64,000 bases of DNA, taken from assembly GCA_022432975.1 (NCBI GenBank), contig CM039503.1, forward strand, positions 52,760,466-52,824,465, written 5' to 3'. The notes under the pieces are model-generated. The model ran no database searches. It worked only from the letters and a program-made list of their open reading frames with translations, and was not told the origin of the DNA. Source of the DNA: Begonia masoniana (taxonomy: Eukaryota > Streptophyta > Magnoliopsida > Cucurbitales > Begoniaceae). The stretch's first letter is position 1. The number at the start of each line of letters is the position of its first letter. Below are positions 35,342 through 46,694 of the stretch, piece after piece. The translations under genes were made by a program, and so were the position numbers.

Positions 35342-38300
35342 TTAGTTTTTCTCAACCCGAATAAGGCCTAGCCTTATTCTAATACTGTTGAATGTCTTTT
35401 CATCCAAAGGCTTGGTAAAGATGTCAGCTAGTTGATCAACAGAATTGACAAATTCTAAAGATATATCACCTCTCTGAATGTGATCTCGAATGAAGTGATA
35501 TCTAACATCTATATGCTTAGTTCTAGAATGCTGAATAGGATTTTTAGAAATGTTGATGGCACTGGTGTTGTCACACCGAATAGGAATCCTATCATAAAAC
35601 AGATTATAATCTTCTAGAGTTTGCTTCATCCAAAGCATTTGTGCACAGCAACTGCCTGCAGCAATATATTCACTCTCAGCAGTTGACAATGCAACAGAAT
35701 TCTGTTTCTTAGAATACCAGGAAACTAAAGATTCACCAAGGAATTGACATGTTCCACTGGTGCTTTTCCTATCTACTAGACTACCAGCATAGTCAGAATC
35801 TGAGTATCCAATCAGATCAAAGGAAGTTCCCTTAGGATACCATAAACCTAAATCATAAGTCCCACTCAAATATTTGAAAATCCTTTTTACTGCAGATAAA
35901 TGAGACTCCTTAGGGGCAGCCTGAAATCTAGCACATAAACAAACACTAAATAGAATATCTGGCCTACTTGCAGTCAGATATAACAGTGAACCAATCATAC
36001 CACGATATTTCTTGATATCCACACTTATACCATTTTCATCCTTGTCCAATTTAGTAGTGGTACTCATGGGAGTTCTAGAGGATTTGACAGATTCTAAACC
36101 AAATTTCTTAAGGAGTTCCTTAATGTACTTTTCCTGACAGAAGAAAATTCCATCATGAGTTTGATTAATCTGGAATCCTAAGAAGAATTTTAACTCCCCC
36201 ATCATACTCATTTCAAATTCACTTTGCATGAGGGAGGAAAATTCATTACACATGTTGACATTAGATGATCCAAAAATAATGTCATCAACATAGATTTGTA
36301 CTAACAGAATGTCATTACCCTTTTGCATGGTAAATAGAGTTGAGTCGGTGTTACCCTTTTTGAAATTCCTTTCCTCAAGGAAGTTCCTCAACCTATCATA
36401 CCAAGCTCTAGTAGCCTGCTTAAGTCCATAAAGAGCCTTCTTAAGTCTATATACATAATCAGGTTTTGCAAAATCTTCAAATCCTAAGGGCTGCTCTACG
36501 TAAACTTCTTCCTGAATATAACCATTTAAGAAAGAACTCTTCACATCCATTTGAAAGAGTGTGAAGTTTTTGTAGCAAGCATAAGCTAGAAGCATCCTAA
36601 TTGACTCTAATCTAGCAATAGGTGCAAAGGTTTCCTCAAAATCTATTCCTTCTTCTTGATTGTAACCTTTAGCAACCAGTCTAGCCTTATTTCTAACCAC
36701 AATCCCATTTTCATCTAATTTGTTCTTGTAAACCCATTTAGTTCCAATAATGGGATGATTCGGAGGCCTTGGAACAAGTTCTCATACCTTGCTCCTTTCA
36801 AATTGATTCAACTCTTCTTGCATGGCCAAAATCCAATTTTCATCACCCTCGGCTTCTTCAAATTTCTTAGGCTCTACTTGTGAAATAAATGCCACATTGG
36901 CACAGAGATTCCTAAGAGAAGCTCTAGTCTTAACTCCTAAAGAAGGATCACCTAAAACTTCATCTATTGGATGATTTTTGACATATTTCCAATCTTTAGG
37001 AAGAGCAGGATTTTCATCCTTGACAGGAACAATATCTAGAGATGTAGAAGAAGGTTCTATTGATTTTTCTACATGGGTAGGATCACTAGGCTTTTCTAAG
37101 GAAAGAGAATCCAGTTGTTTGTCCAAAATATCATCCTCATCCACATTGATTGTGGGTTGAGGGGACTCATCAAAGTTAACATGAACTGTCTCCTCTACAA
37201 CTAGAGTTCTCCTATTGAATACTCTATAAGCTTTGCTGGAAAGGGAATAACCCAGAAAAATTCCAAGATCAGATTTGGAGTCGAATTTTCCTAAGTTATC
37301 CTTAGTGTTGAGAATGAAGCATTTACTACCAAAGGCTCTAAAATACTTGACAGAAGGAGCTTTTCCACTCCAGAGCTCATAGGGAGTTTTCTCAAGAATA
37401 GGTCTTATGGAGACCCGATTTAGCACATAACAGGCTGTTGCAACAGCTTCAGCCCAGAAATACTTAGGAAGTGAATTTTCATTAAGCATAGTCCTAGCAA
37501 GCTCTTGGAGAGACCTATTTTTCCTCTCAACAACACCATTTTGCTGAGGGGTCCTAGGTGAAGAGAAGTTGTGCTCAATTCCATACTTGAGACACAAGAG
37601 TTCAAATTTCTCATTTTCAAATTCTCCACCATGATCACTACGAATAACAACAATGGTGAGCTCCTTTTCATTTTGAACTCTTTTCCTAAAACTAGAAAAG
37701 GTGTCAAAAGTCTCATCCTTAGACTTTAGAAAGTAAACCCAAGTAAATCTAGAAAAATCATCAACGATGACAAATGCATAGAATTTTCCTCATGAGCTGG
37801 CTATATTTGAAGGACCGAAGAGGTCCATGTGAAGGAGTTGAAGAGGCTTAGAAGTAGAAATTGCATTCTTCGATGCAAAGGAACTTTTGATCTGCTTGCC
37901 CATTTGGCAGGCTTCACAGACCCTATCCTTTTCAAAGGATATCTTAGGGATTCCTCTAACTAAGTTTTCCTTAGTAATCTTAGCTAAGGTATTCATCCCT
38001 ACATGTCCTAATCTCCTATGCTAGATCCAAGAATCATGGGAAGAATTCACAGCAAAACACTTTTCATCAGACACAGCAATATCATCTAAGTCAATAATAT
38101 AAATATTATCTTTCCTATACCCAGAAAACAGAATTTTGCTAATTGAAGCATCTTTAATTATGCAAGAGTCTGATTTAAAAATCACTTTATATCCTTTATC
38201 ACATAGGTGGCTAATACTGAGTAAATAATGCTTTAATCCATCAACTAATAAAACATTTTCAATAATAGGATTAATGCTGTTACCTATATTACCAATGCCA

Positions 38301-38440
38301 ACAATTTTGCCTTTTTGGTTTCCACCAAAAGTGACACTTCCTTTCTTCTTGTTGACAGCTGCAAACTTGGTTGAGTCTCCTGTCATATGTCTCAAACATC
38401 CACTGTCGAGATACCATTGATTTTTCCAGGAGAACAGTCA
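35342..38440 (-). pseudogene. Copia 3 protease-integrase-RT-RNase H (several stops)
   Basis: Protease site LDSGCLRHMTGD. In-frame stops lie at 38021-38023 (TAG where Trp precedes HRRLGH), 37790-37792 (TGA) and 36782-36784 (TGA where Trp precedes ELVP). Integrase residues are present (LHMDLFGP, RSDHGGEF, GVVERKNRS). From 36700 RT and RNase H are open for 452 codons, with [14 protein letters not shown] and [16 protein letters not shown], ending IRVEKN. The stops are mostly TGG-to-TAG/TGA changes, as expected from C-to-T decay of a methylated element. Confidence 0.92.
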
Positions 38441-38456
38441 ACCTGCAAAACAGAGA

Positions 38457-40015
38457 TCAGGTTGTCTTCTTAGGTACCCAAATCTTTTGGGTCCTAGTGT
38501 TAGGCCTGGTCTCCTTTGGAACCCATTGCAGTTTACTGCCAGATTTTCTATTGTTTGATTTTAAGGGACACTCAAAAGATTTATGTCCTACTTCGTTACA
38601 TGCATGACAAGTGGATGGTTTAACAAAGAAATTCTTAAAAACTTTTCTCTTATTAAACTTATCATAGCCTAAACCTGCCTTATCATGGGTAGCTCTATGA
38701 TTTCCTATCAGCAAGTTAGGTTTTTGCTACCATTTGAGAACCAAAGAACAAGTTTATTCAAAGACTCATTTTTCTTCTTAAGTTCTGTAATTTCTTTTTC
38801 ATGCAAGTCCACTTCTTTAGCATGCTTTTCTAATAACCCTGCATTTTCCTTTTTCAACATGTTATATTTAGTCTTAAGTATGCCAAATTGTTTAACCAGG
38901 TCATTAAAGGCGTCAATTAGTTCACCTTCTTCATTATCACTATCGTTATCACTTAAAATACTTGAGGAAGAAGTGCTAACCTTTTCCTCGTGTGCCATGA
39001 AGCACAGATTTGCAACTTCCTCATCTTCTGAAGAGGAGGTGTCACCTTCACTGTCATCCCAAGTGGCCTTCATAGCCTTCTTCTTAGACTTCTTGGGATA
39101 CTTCTTTGTCTGTGGACAATCTGCCTTCATGTGGCCAGGCTTTCCACATCCAAAACAAGTGATTTCCTTCTCCTTGTGAGATTTCTCACCCTTTGGAAAT
39201 CTCCTTCCTTGCATTCTTTTTCTTTGGAGGAATTTGTTGAACCTCCTTGTAATGAGGGTTATATCCTCATCATCATCATCATCTTCTTCTTCTTCTTCAG
39301 ACACATCTTGTTTGCTGGAAGAGGCTTTCATAGCAATGTCTTTTCTTTTTGTAGCCTCTTTCTCCTTGAGGTCTTCCTTCTCGTTTGACCTCATTGTGAT
39401 CTCATGTGTCATAAGAGATCCAATGAGTTCCTCAAGTTTCAGAGCCTTGAGATCCTTTGCTTCCTGTATGGCAGTCACCTTTGGCTGCCAGCTTCTTGGA
39501 AGACATCTGAGGATCTTCCTAACCTGTTCTTCACTAGAATAAGATTTACCAAGAGCTTTCAAACTATTAGTAATGTTAGTAAATCTTGTAAACATGGAAG
39601 AAACAGACTCATCCTTAGGCATAGAGAATAGTTCATACTCGTGTATGAGCATATTTAATTTACTCTCTTTCACTTGATTTGTGCCCTCGTGTGTGACCTC
39701 TAATAGGTGCTAAATCTCTTGGGCACTCTCACACCCTTGTACTCTATTAAATTCGTCTCTATTCAGAGCACAGTACAGGGTGTTTACTGCCTTGGCATTA
39801 AGGCTCAGATTCCTCTTATCTGTATCATTTAGTTCATGTGAAGCTTTAGGAAGCCTAATACCATTTTCCGTTTTAAACGCTATGTATGGACCATTTTCTA
39901 TATTATTCCATATGTCATAGTCCATAGCCTGAACATATATTCTCATCCTAGATTTCCAGTACACATAATCATTACCATCAAAGAATGGAGGTCTGGTGGT
40001 AGACTGACCTTCCAT
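38457..40015 (-). pseudogene. Copia 3 gag (broken)
   Basis: Starts MEGQSTTRPPFFDGNDYVYW at 40015. TAG at 39710-39712 stands before HLLEVTHEGTNQVKESK where Trp is expected. The frame then runs to 38708 with the knuckle CFGCGKPGHMKADC and long acidic stretches. A frameshift near 38712 leads to a second knuckle, CHACNEVGHKSFEC, and QWVPK. Two knuckles and a long acidic, coiled C-terminal part are typical of SIRE gag. Confidence 0.9.
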
Positions 40016-40094
40016 TTATGTAGAATGTGTGTTGAATGCCATTTCAAAAATCACAATATTTTCTAGATAAACTACTTAGACAATATTAAACCTT

Positions 40095-40108
40095 GCTCTG
40101 ATACCAAT
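40095..40108 (-). other. Primer-binding site of Copia element 3
   Basis: The minus strand reads ATTGGTATCAGAGC directly after the 5' LTR CA end. Confidence 0.92.
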
Positions 40109-41478
40109 TGTAGGATCGAGATTGTCTAAGAGGGGGGATGAATTAGACCTTTTTAAATTTCTTAATATCTCTTAAACTAACAGCAAGCAAACAATTAGTA
40201 AAAGTAAAAAGAGAGAGAAAGAAAAACCAACACAGAAGTTTTTACGTGGTTCGGCTCAACCTAGCCTACATCCACGCTTCAAGATTCACCCCTTGAAGAT
40301 CCTTAACCTTCTCCTCTCGAGAATGAACAGATCAGAATTCCGGGCTCCGATCAACTGCCTTTTACAGATTTAGATTGAACTTCACGGGCGTCAATCCACT
40401 GCCTTTCAGATTTTACAAGTTTGAGTAAATGAATACAACAAACTACAAACTCTCAAATCAAATTCTCAAGTTTAGGAATCGAGAGATGTAGATGAAAATA
40501 CAGAGTATGATAGATCACAAGTTAGGGCTCAGGAATTCAAATTCACAAAGGTTGTATCTTTGTGCTCTAACCTTGGCTTAAATACTCTGTCTTCGGAATC
40601 GGCTTGACTTCAATGCTCTTATCCAATAATAGAAACTTTGTTACCGTTGGAGCAACTTTCGTACAATTTCAGGTAGCCGTTGTCGTCTGTAGTTGCAAGT
40701 CGTCGTCTCCATTAAAGTTCTGGAGTTAATGCTGAAAACGACGTCACTGTAGCTTCGCGGCTATTTTAAAATCTGGCGAAAGATCACCAGTTTAAACAGC
40801 TTCAAAACAGATCGCCACGTCATCGGCATGAGTTGCTCTAAAGGTCCATCGACATATGTATCTTCAGCACCATCGGTAGATGCAACACGAATAAGCTATC
40901 GGCAAGAGCAAGCTTTGAACTTCATCGGCAGATGCATCTTGTAAATTCATCGGCAGATGTATTCTGGAAAAGTCATCGGCAGATGCACCTTGAAAGTTCA
41001 TCGGCAGGAACAGCTTGAAAGCGCCATCGACAGATGCATCTCAAAAGTTATCGGCAGATGAAGGCTTTGAATTCCATCGGTAGATGCATCTTGAAAAATC
41101 GTCGGCAGATGCATCTTGAACTTCATCGGCTTGATGGCTCCATCGGCAGATGCAAGTTGATATGTCATCTGCAGATGAAGGCTTTGGAGACCATCGGCAG
41201 ATGTAAGCCTTAAAGCTATCGGCAGATGCACGCCTTAAAGCTATCGGCAGATGCAGGCTTTAAAGCTATCGACAGATGCACGCCTTAAAGCTATCGGCAG
41301 ATGCAGGCCTTGCACACTTAACCAATATTATTAGAATACTAAAATACCATTTTCAAGGGTATTTCCAAAGGATTAAAAAAACAAATGTATAATTCAATAT
41401 TCTCATTCAACATAATCAAATTATTTACAAAAACATCATCAAAAACATATTTAGACTTAAACTCTATTTAAGTCAACA
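40109..41478 (-). repeat. 5' LTR of Copia element 3
   Basis: Same length as 31223-32592, with scattered C/T and G/A differences. The minisatellite lies at about 40818-41306. Confidence 0.95.
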
Positions 41479-41721
41479 ATCCCTACCGTAAATTCAAATT
41501 GGAATAATGAGAGATAGTTTTGTGTATGTTTTTAAGGTGAATTTAACTTTTACTTTAGAGATGTTCAGGAGGAAATGAGGGTATTTTGGGGTTTTAGCAG
41601 TACACGTGCAGAGCACGTGTCAAATTTAACGGAAAATTTAACGAGAGATTTTGAATTGCAAACGGTGTATACGATAGGGTCTTATTAGGTAAAAAATAAA
41701 CGTTAAGGACCAAATGACTAC

Positions 41722-43317
41722 TGTAACGCCCCTAGTTTTAAAAAAAATCCCCAATTTGATTTCTCCAATTTAAAACCCTAATTTGAAAACCCTAAAATTT
41801 ATTCCCAAATCGATTTAAGTTAAATCTTGAGCGTTAAAAAATCCTTAATTAAAAATTTTAATTGAATTCATTAAATATGCGAAAGCTTTAATCAAAATTT
41901 AAAACATTAAATAAAATTGTCGAAAATTCGAAATAATTGCATAATTAAATAATTCATAAAACTTTTATATCAAAATTTAACACATGTTCTTCAGAGTTTT
42001 AATTTTTAAAATAACATTTAAAATACTTAAAACTAAAATACTTTAAATCCTTTTATCGAAAAATTCACGGCCTTCTTCTGTATGCTTGCTTGCCCCTGAA
42101 AAATTCTCGATTTCAGCTAGTTCTTCCTCAGATAAAAACTCACCTATATCATAAAATTATACAACTATAAGTTTAACTCAGTAAGCAAAAATACGTGCAA
42201 GTGTCAAAATTACATTTAACTTTTATCGAATCTTGATTACAGACTGGTTGGAATTCATTTCCCAACCTTAGACTTAGCCATCTCATTGTCGTTCAGGTAT
42301 AGTCAAACAGACTGGTTGGAACTCTTTTCTCAACCTTAGGCTTTAACCACCGTATTCATACACATACAAAATGCCCTACGAATTTTATCTTCATACTATC
42401 ATATGTCAATGCATAAACATGCAAACTCATTTATCAAAAACAGATAACAAAATAATTGTAAAAAAATAATATACGTTTTATGATGTAGGGACATAGCCAA
42501 AACGTTGAAAACGTGGTATTTCCACTTACCTAATTCCAAGCGAGTAGGGTTGTCGAGATTTCCTGAAATTCCAAATAATTTCCTGCCTAAAAATATTTTG
42601 GGTATTAAAATGCTATTTAAATAAATCCAATTCTACAATAATTTAGGCAAAATTTCCTTACCGGTAAAATCTTAAATCGGTTCAGGTCAAAATTTGAGTC
42701 GGGTCGAAATTCGGGTCGGGTCAAAATTCAGGTTGGTTCGGGTGAACAATGCCGGTCGTGAACAGTGCCGTTTCGTGTTGCTGGACGGTTCGGTTTGGGC
42801 TGTTATGGTCTGATCCGTTCAAGTAAACCGGTTCGGTTCAGGCTAAATGAACCGGTTCAGTGTTTTAAAAAAATAAAACCTTCTTCCTCTGTTTCTTCTT
42901 CTTCATTGCGAGGGAGAGCAGAGAGAAAGAGAGAGAGCGATTGAGAGAAAGGGATCGAGAGGCCGAGAGAGAGAGGGATCGAGAGGGATGGTTTTTGGCC
43001 AAGGAAGCTTCGCGTCGGAGGTTCACCGACAGAGCTCGGTTGCGCAGAGAAAGTTTTGGTTTTTCGCCAGAGAAATTCGGCCGAGGTTCGGAATGACGAT
43101 TTCCGACGAAGTAAACTCCGATTTTTGGTGTGAGTTCCCCCCTTCCCGAGCTACCCAATTTATAGGGTTAGAATTTCCAATTTTTCACGTGTCTCCCACT
43201 GTCGATAGTCAAATTTCGTAGGCCAATTTAGGGTTTGCCAAAATTTTCGGGCTAGAAGCAAGTTCTTCTTTCATTTTTGTCAAAATTTGTTGCTACACGT
43301 GTTTTTGATGTGTTACA
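41722..43317 (+). mobile_element. Solo LTR, probably Gypsy type, 1596 bp
   Basis: Begins TGTAACGCCCC, ends GTGTTACA, and is flanked by ACTAC (41717-41721) and ACCAC (43318-43322), a 5-bp duplication with one change. The uninterrupted MITE copy at 63.5 kb reads GACCACTGACT at this point, which confirms the insertion site. No internal domain, primer-binding site or second LTR is present. ORFs near 42865-43221 lie in GAGA-rich sequence and look non-coding. A relative lies in ORMDL intron 2. Confidence 0.85.
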
Positions 43318-43395
43318 ACCACTGACCCCATACGTTGGGGGTTAAATTGAACTTTTCTCTTTATTTTTTAAAAACTTCATAATTTTAAGTTTATT

Positions 43396-43512
43396 TTTGT
43401 TTATACCTTTTTTTTTATATTATATATATATATATATTTATACCTTTTTTTATATTATATATATATATATTTATACCTTTTTTTATATTATATATATATA
43501 TATATATAATAT
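43396..43512. repeat. AT-rich tandem repeat, about 40 bp x 3
   Basis: TTTATACCTTTTTTTATATT followed by (AT)n occurs three times in a row, starting at the outer end of the right TIR. Confidence 0.85.
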
Positions 43513-43722
43513 TTAGTAACTAAAAATAAAGTATTTTTTTTTTAAGTTACAGTAATAAGTGAAAAATGTATCATTTTATTTTCCTATCATAATAATGTTT
43601 GGTTTGTTTTTTTATTAAACATAGTTGTTTGACATGTAAGCAAATATGATTAAATAATAAAATAAGAGAATAAACGTAGAATTATTCTTTCTAACAATGT
43701 GAAAGTAGTTATAAAAAAATTA

Positions 43723-44552
43723 GGGTAATTATCGATTTTAACCATGTACTATGTATTCTATTTCAGTTAGCCCCCTGTACTAAAAACACTGGTAAACCAA
43801 ACATTGTACTTTGATTCTGTTATCAGTTTTGACCTTCCATCAACAATTTTGTTAAACCCTCATTTAAAAAATTACCAAACGATATTGGATTCATTTGAAA
43901 ATTTTTACCACATGTTTACTAATTAATGAGAAGATAATTTGAAAATTTTCGTGATTTTGTAACACATATATAATTTATTGTATTTTATTTTAGTAATTTA
44001 TAAAAATATTATAATAAATCATACAAGTTTTAGAAACTTACGAACATTTTTATATTATCTACCCATGATAGGATAAACATGTGGAAACATTTTTAAATAA
44101 ATCCAATATCGTTTGGTATTTTAAAAAAAAATAATTTATAAAATAAAGAAGAAATTCAGATTAATTTAAAACAAATATCAAAATATATTGGATTTATTTG
44201 AAAATATTATGTTTACCACATAATGGGTAGATAATAGAAAAAGTTTCGTGATTTTATAAAATTTGTATGATTTATTATAATATTTTTATAAAATATTAAA
44301 ATAAAATTATAATAAATCGTACATGTGTTAACAAATAACGAACATTTCCATGTTATCTTTTCATTAAGCAGTGAATATGTGGTAAAAATTGCAAGTGAAT
44401 CCAATATCGTTTGGTAATTTTTTAAATAAGGGTTTAACGAAATTATTGATGAAATGTCAAAATTGATAACATAATCAAAGTACAGGATTTGGTTTGTCGG
44501 TCTTTTTAGTACATGGGATAACTAAAATAAAGTGTAAAATCAATAATTACCC
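43723..44552. mobile_element. Second MULE-type MITE, 830 bp
   Basis: GGGTAATTATCGATTTTA (43723) and TAAAATCAATAATTACCC (to 44552) are inverted ends, and arm similarity continues for about 200 bp (CAAACGATATTGGATTCA / TGAATCCAATATCGTTTG). The 9-bp AAAAAATTA lies on both sides (43714-43722 and 44553-44561). The ATATTGGAT word appears four times in alternating orientation, so the interior holds a second palindrome. Non-coding. Confidence 0.85.
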
Positions 44553-44683
44553 AAAAAATTATTTACATTTTAATACTTTGAATATTAACGTTTAACTACC
44601 TCATTTATCTCACTCTTTTGTAGATTCTAACATATTTTTATGTAATTTAGTAATTTTGCAATTTAGTAATTGTGCATAAAATT

Positions 44684-45491
44684 TAGGGGTGGGCACGGGC
44701 CGGTTCGGTCCAGTCCCGAGGCCGGACCGAAACCGGACCAAGTTTTTGGGATTTTTTTCTTGAAAACTAGAACCGGCTCTAGGAGGGATCGAGATCGAAC
44801 TGGGACTGAACCGAACATTTCGGTCCGGTCTGGGTTCGGTTCCAGTTACTCCCAAACTATTTTTTTTTACATAAAAAAATCGGGGCAATGACTGTGAGTG
44901 TGAGTGTGCTGTGATTTGTTCTCGGTGAAGACAAAGTAGAAGGCTGAGTGCATTGGGGCTGAGTGCGTCTGCATCAGCTGAGCAAAAGAATGCATCAGCC
45001 GTCGGGGCTTCGGGAGGGCTGAGTGCGTCGGGAGGTCTGAGTGCGTCGGGCTTTGGGAGGGCTGAGTCTGAGTGCGTTGGGGCTTTGGGAGGTCTAAGTG
45101 CGTCGGGCTTTGGAAGAGCTGAGTCTGAGTGCGTCGGGGGCTTGGGGCTTCGGCGAGAGTGACGACTAATGAGTGTGCGACTGAGTCTGAGTGAGTCGGT
45201 TGTTCGCGAAATCGAAGGTCAAGACTTTGCGTTCGCCTGGACCCTTGGTGTCAGGGTTGGGATTCTGGGATAGCACAACAGCTAGCAGAGGTTGGGACAA
45301 ATTTGGTTTAAATTCGGTCCTTCTGTCCAATCTCGGTTCTTCGGAAAATCGGGCTCTGGACTGAAGGACCACGGTTCCACAGACCTTGGACCGAGAATCG
45401 GACCGCGGTCCATCATCTAGGGACCGAAACCAGACCAAAACCATCGGTCCTATCTAGTTCTCGGTCCGCGGTATGGTCCTGCCCACCTCTA
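44684..45491. mobile_element. Non-autonomous hAT element, 808 bp
   Basis: TAGGGGTGGGCAC at 44684 and CTGCCCACCTCTA at 45491 are inverted ends (11 of the first 12 bases match), with the perfect 8-bp duplication ATAAAATT at 44676-44683 and 45492-45499. Subterminal sequence is rich in CGGTCC/GGACCG in both orientations. No transposase; the short internal frame comes from a minisatellite. Confidence 0.88.
44945..45160 (+). repeat. Minisatellite inside the hAT element
   Basis: Degenerate copies of GGCTGAGTGCGTCGGG and GGGCTTTGGGAGG repeat in tandem. They give a 69-codon frame of Gly-Leu-Ser-Ala-Ser repeats that I take as non-coding. Confidence 0.8.
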
Positions 45492-45499
45492 ATAAAATT

Positions 45500-46694
45500 G
45501 ATTAATCACTTTTAAGGAGATAATCTACCAAATAATTGATTTTTCCCACAATTGATTATTTAAAAACTACAGCAATACCAAAAAAAACTCTTGCTCTCTA
45601 GAATTTTCTATATTTATTGGTTGATTATTTTGAGTAATATTACGTTATCCACTTATTATACTTTCTTAAAATATTTGATGATGTGTCAAACAATGATTGA
45701 GACTAATTAAATTTTTTCAATTGTCTCATGTTCTTTACTCGTAATGATCATTTTAACTTACTATGATTACCTTGTTTCATTTGATTTTACATATTTGATT
45801 TTGCACCCGATTTTGAATGCAAACTGTAGTTGAATTGTCTTATAGTCTTTCAAAATCAATAGCGATATTGAGGGTGTGTGAAAAATCGCATGATTCGAGT
45901 TCACTAAGGTAGTTTGAAATGATCATTTCAAGCAATAAATCGGTAAACATTTGATGAATTTTATCAACACATGAGTTGTTTTTGTTGACAACTTAAAATG
46001 CTATGATGTATAATTTAAGGTATCAATCGTGGTACACTACTAATTAAAATAAGCTATTTTTAAAATTTATTTTAGAAAATTAAATATATAATTAGTGGGA
46101 AATGGAAAATAAAAACATTCTTTTTGCACCGTAGATGATCCACCTCTCTCTCTCTCTCGGTTGCTGGTACCATTTTGAGCGAATGCAGCCTGACAAGTGT
46201 TTGATCTCACCTTTTGTGTCGCTGAATTCCCTCCCCGATTACCCATCTCGTCTTCTTGAAGCCCTTTCACCCTTTCCTTTCATTTTCTTTTCCGCCATTC
46301 TTCCTCTGTCCATAGCTTTTTGATTTTTTTTTAGATTTTATTTGGTGCTTTGTTTGGGATGTGGGTTGGTGAGAATGATAGTGTTTGAGAAGGGGATCGG
46401 GCTTGGTTTAGTTTTGGAATGACGGATTTGTATGGTATGGAAGGTGGACTTCCGCATTTCGGCCGTTCATCATCTCGATCCTTTGCTATCGAATGCCGAT
46501 TCGAGTTGCAATCGGCATTCGATTTGTTCTGCGTTGCCTCCGAAGCTTTCTCTGAGCATTCTCGTTGTTCCATTCCAGATTGGGTTGTCGGTAAACGGCG
46601 ACTGCTTTGATCGATCAAATTTAAAATCGATCCTGTATAAGAACGTTCTAAATTATATTATCGTCTGTCTGGTGGCTGGTTTCTTTCCAAAGGA
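45500..46694. other. Intergenic and WNK 5' leader
   Basis: AT-rich to about 46100, then a CTCTCT-rich stretch (46141-46158) and leader sequence before the WNK ATG. Several short upstream ATGs (for example 46419) are in the presumed leader. No separate gene seen. Confidence 0.5.

Larger units (their letters stand above)
31223..41478 (-). mobile_element. Copia retrotransposon 3, SIRE/Maximus-like, 10.3 kb
   Basis: 1370-bp LTRs at 40109-41478 (5') and 31223-32592 (3') on the minus strand, flanked by the 5-bp duplication ATCCC (31218-31222 and 41479-41483). The primer-binding site is next to the 5' LTR and the tract AAAAAGGGGGAGAT next to the 3' LTR. The order is gag, protease, integrase, RT, RNase H, then a third ORF, the SIRE arrangement. 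By eye the LTRs differ at roughly two dozen sites, mostly transitions, so it is older than Copia 2. It lies inside the palindromic MITE. Confidence 0.95.
31015..43359. mobile_element. Palindromic MULE-type MITE, split by two LTR insertions
   Basis: The left end GGGAAAAGTTCAATTTAGC (31015) and the right end TTAAATTGAACTTTTCTC (to 43359) are inverted repeats, and the 9-bp duplication TTTATTTTT flanks them (31006-31014 and 43360-43368). MITE sequence occupies 31015-31222, 41479-41721 and 43318-43359, about 500 bp in all. It is almost one palindrome: AAAGTAAAAGTTAAATTT before and GAATTTAACTTTTACTTTA after the centre. No coding capacity. A second copy lies at 63145-63609. Confidence 0.88.
28268..43407. 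mobile_element. Long-TIR Mutator-like element, split by nested insertions
   Basis: The left terminal inverted repeat starts at GGGTAAAAATC (28268) and covers about 500 bp. The right one covers about 30540-31014 and, after a younger insertion, continues at 43369-43407, ending TTTATACC. Matching landmarks in the two arms are AAAATAAACTTC/AAAATAAACTTA, CTAACAAC, GATGACCGATCAC/GATGACCAATCAC, GGACCACGT, ACGGGGGGTC and AGTCCCCGCCCACA. Without insertions the element is about 2.8 kb. The flanks are poly-T, so a target duplication cannot be read. The GGG start, arm length and arms enclosing one gene fit a MULE. The transposase type is not shown, as the internal frame resembles no MuDR transposase. Confidence 0.75.

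Noticed and set aside
42865..43221. 97- and 77-codon ORFs in the GAGA-rich part of the solo LTR
   Set aside because: They arise from (GAGA)n repeats inside an LTR and lie on opposite strands.
44953..45162. 69-codon Gly/Leu/Ser/Ala-repeat ORF
   Set aside because: Product of a non-coding minisatellite in a non-autonomous hAT element.
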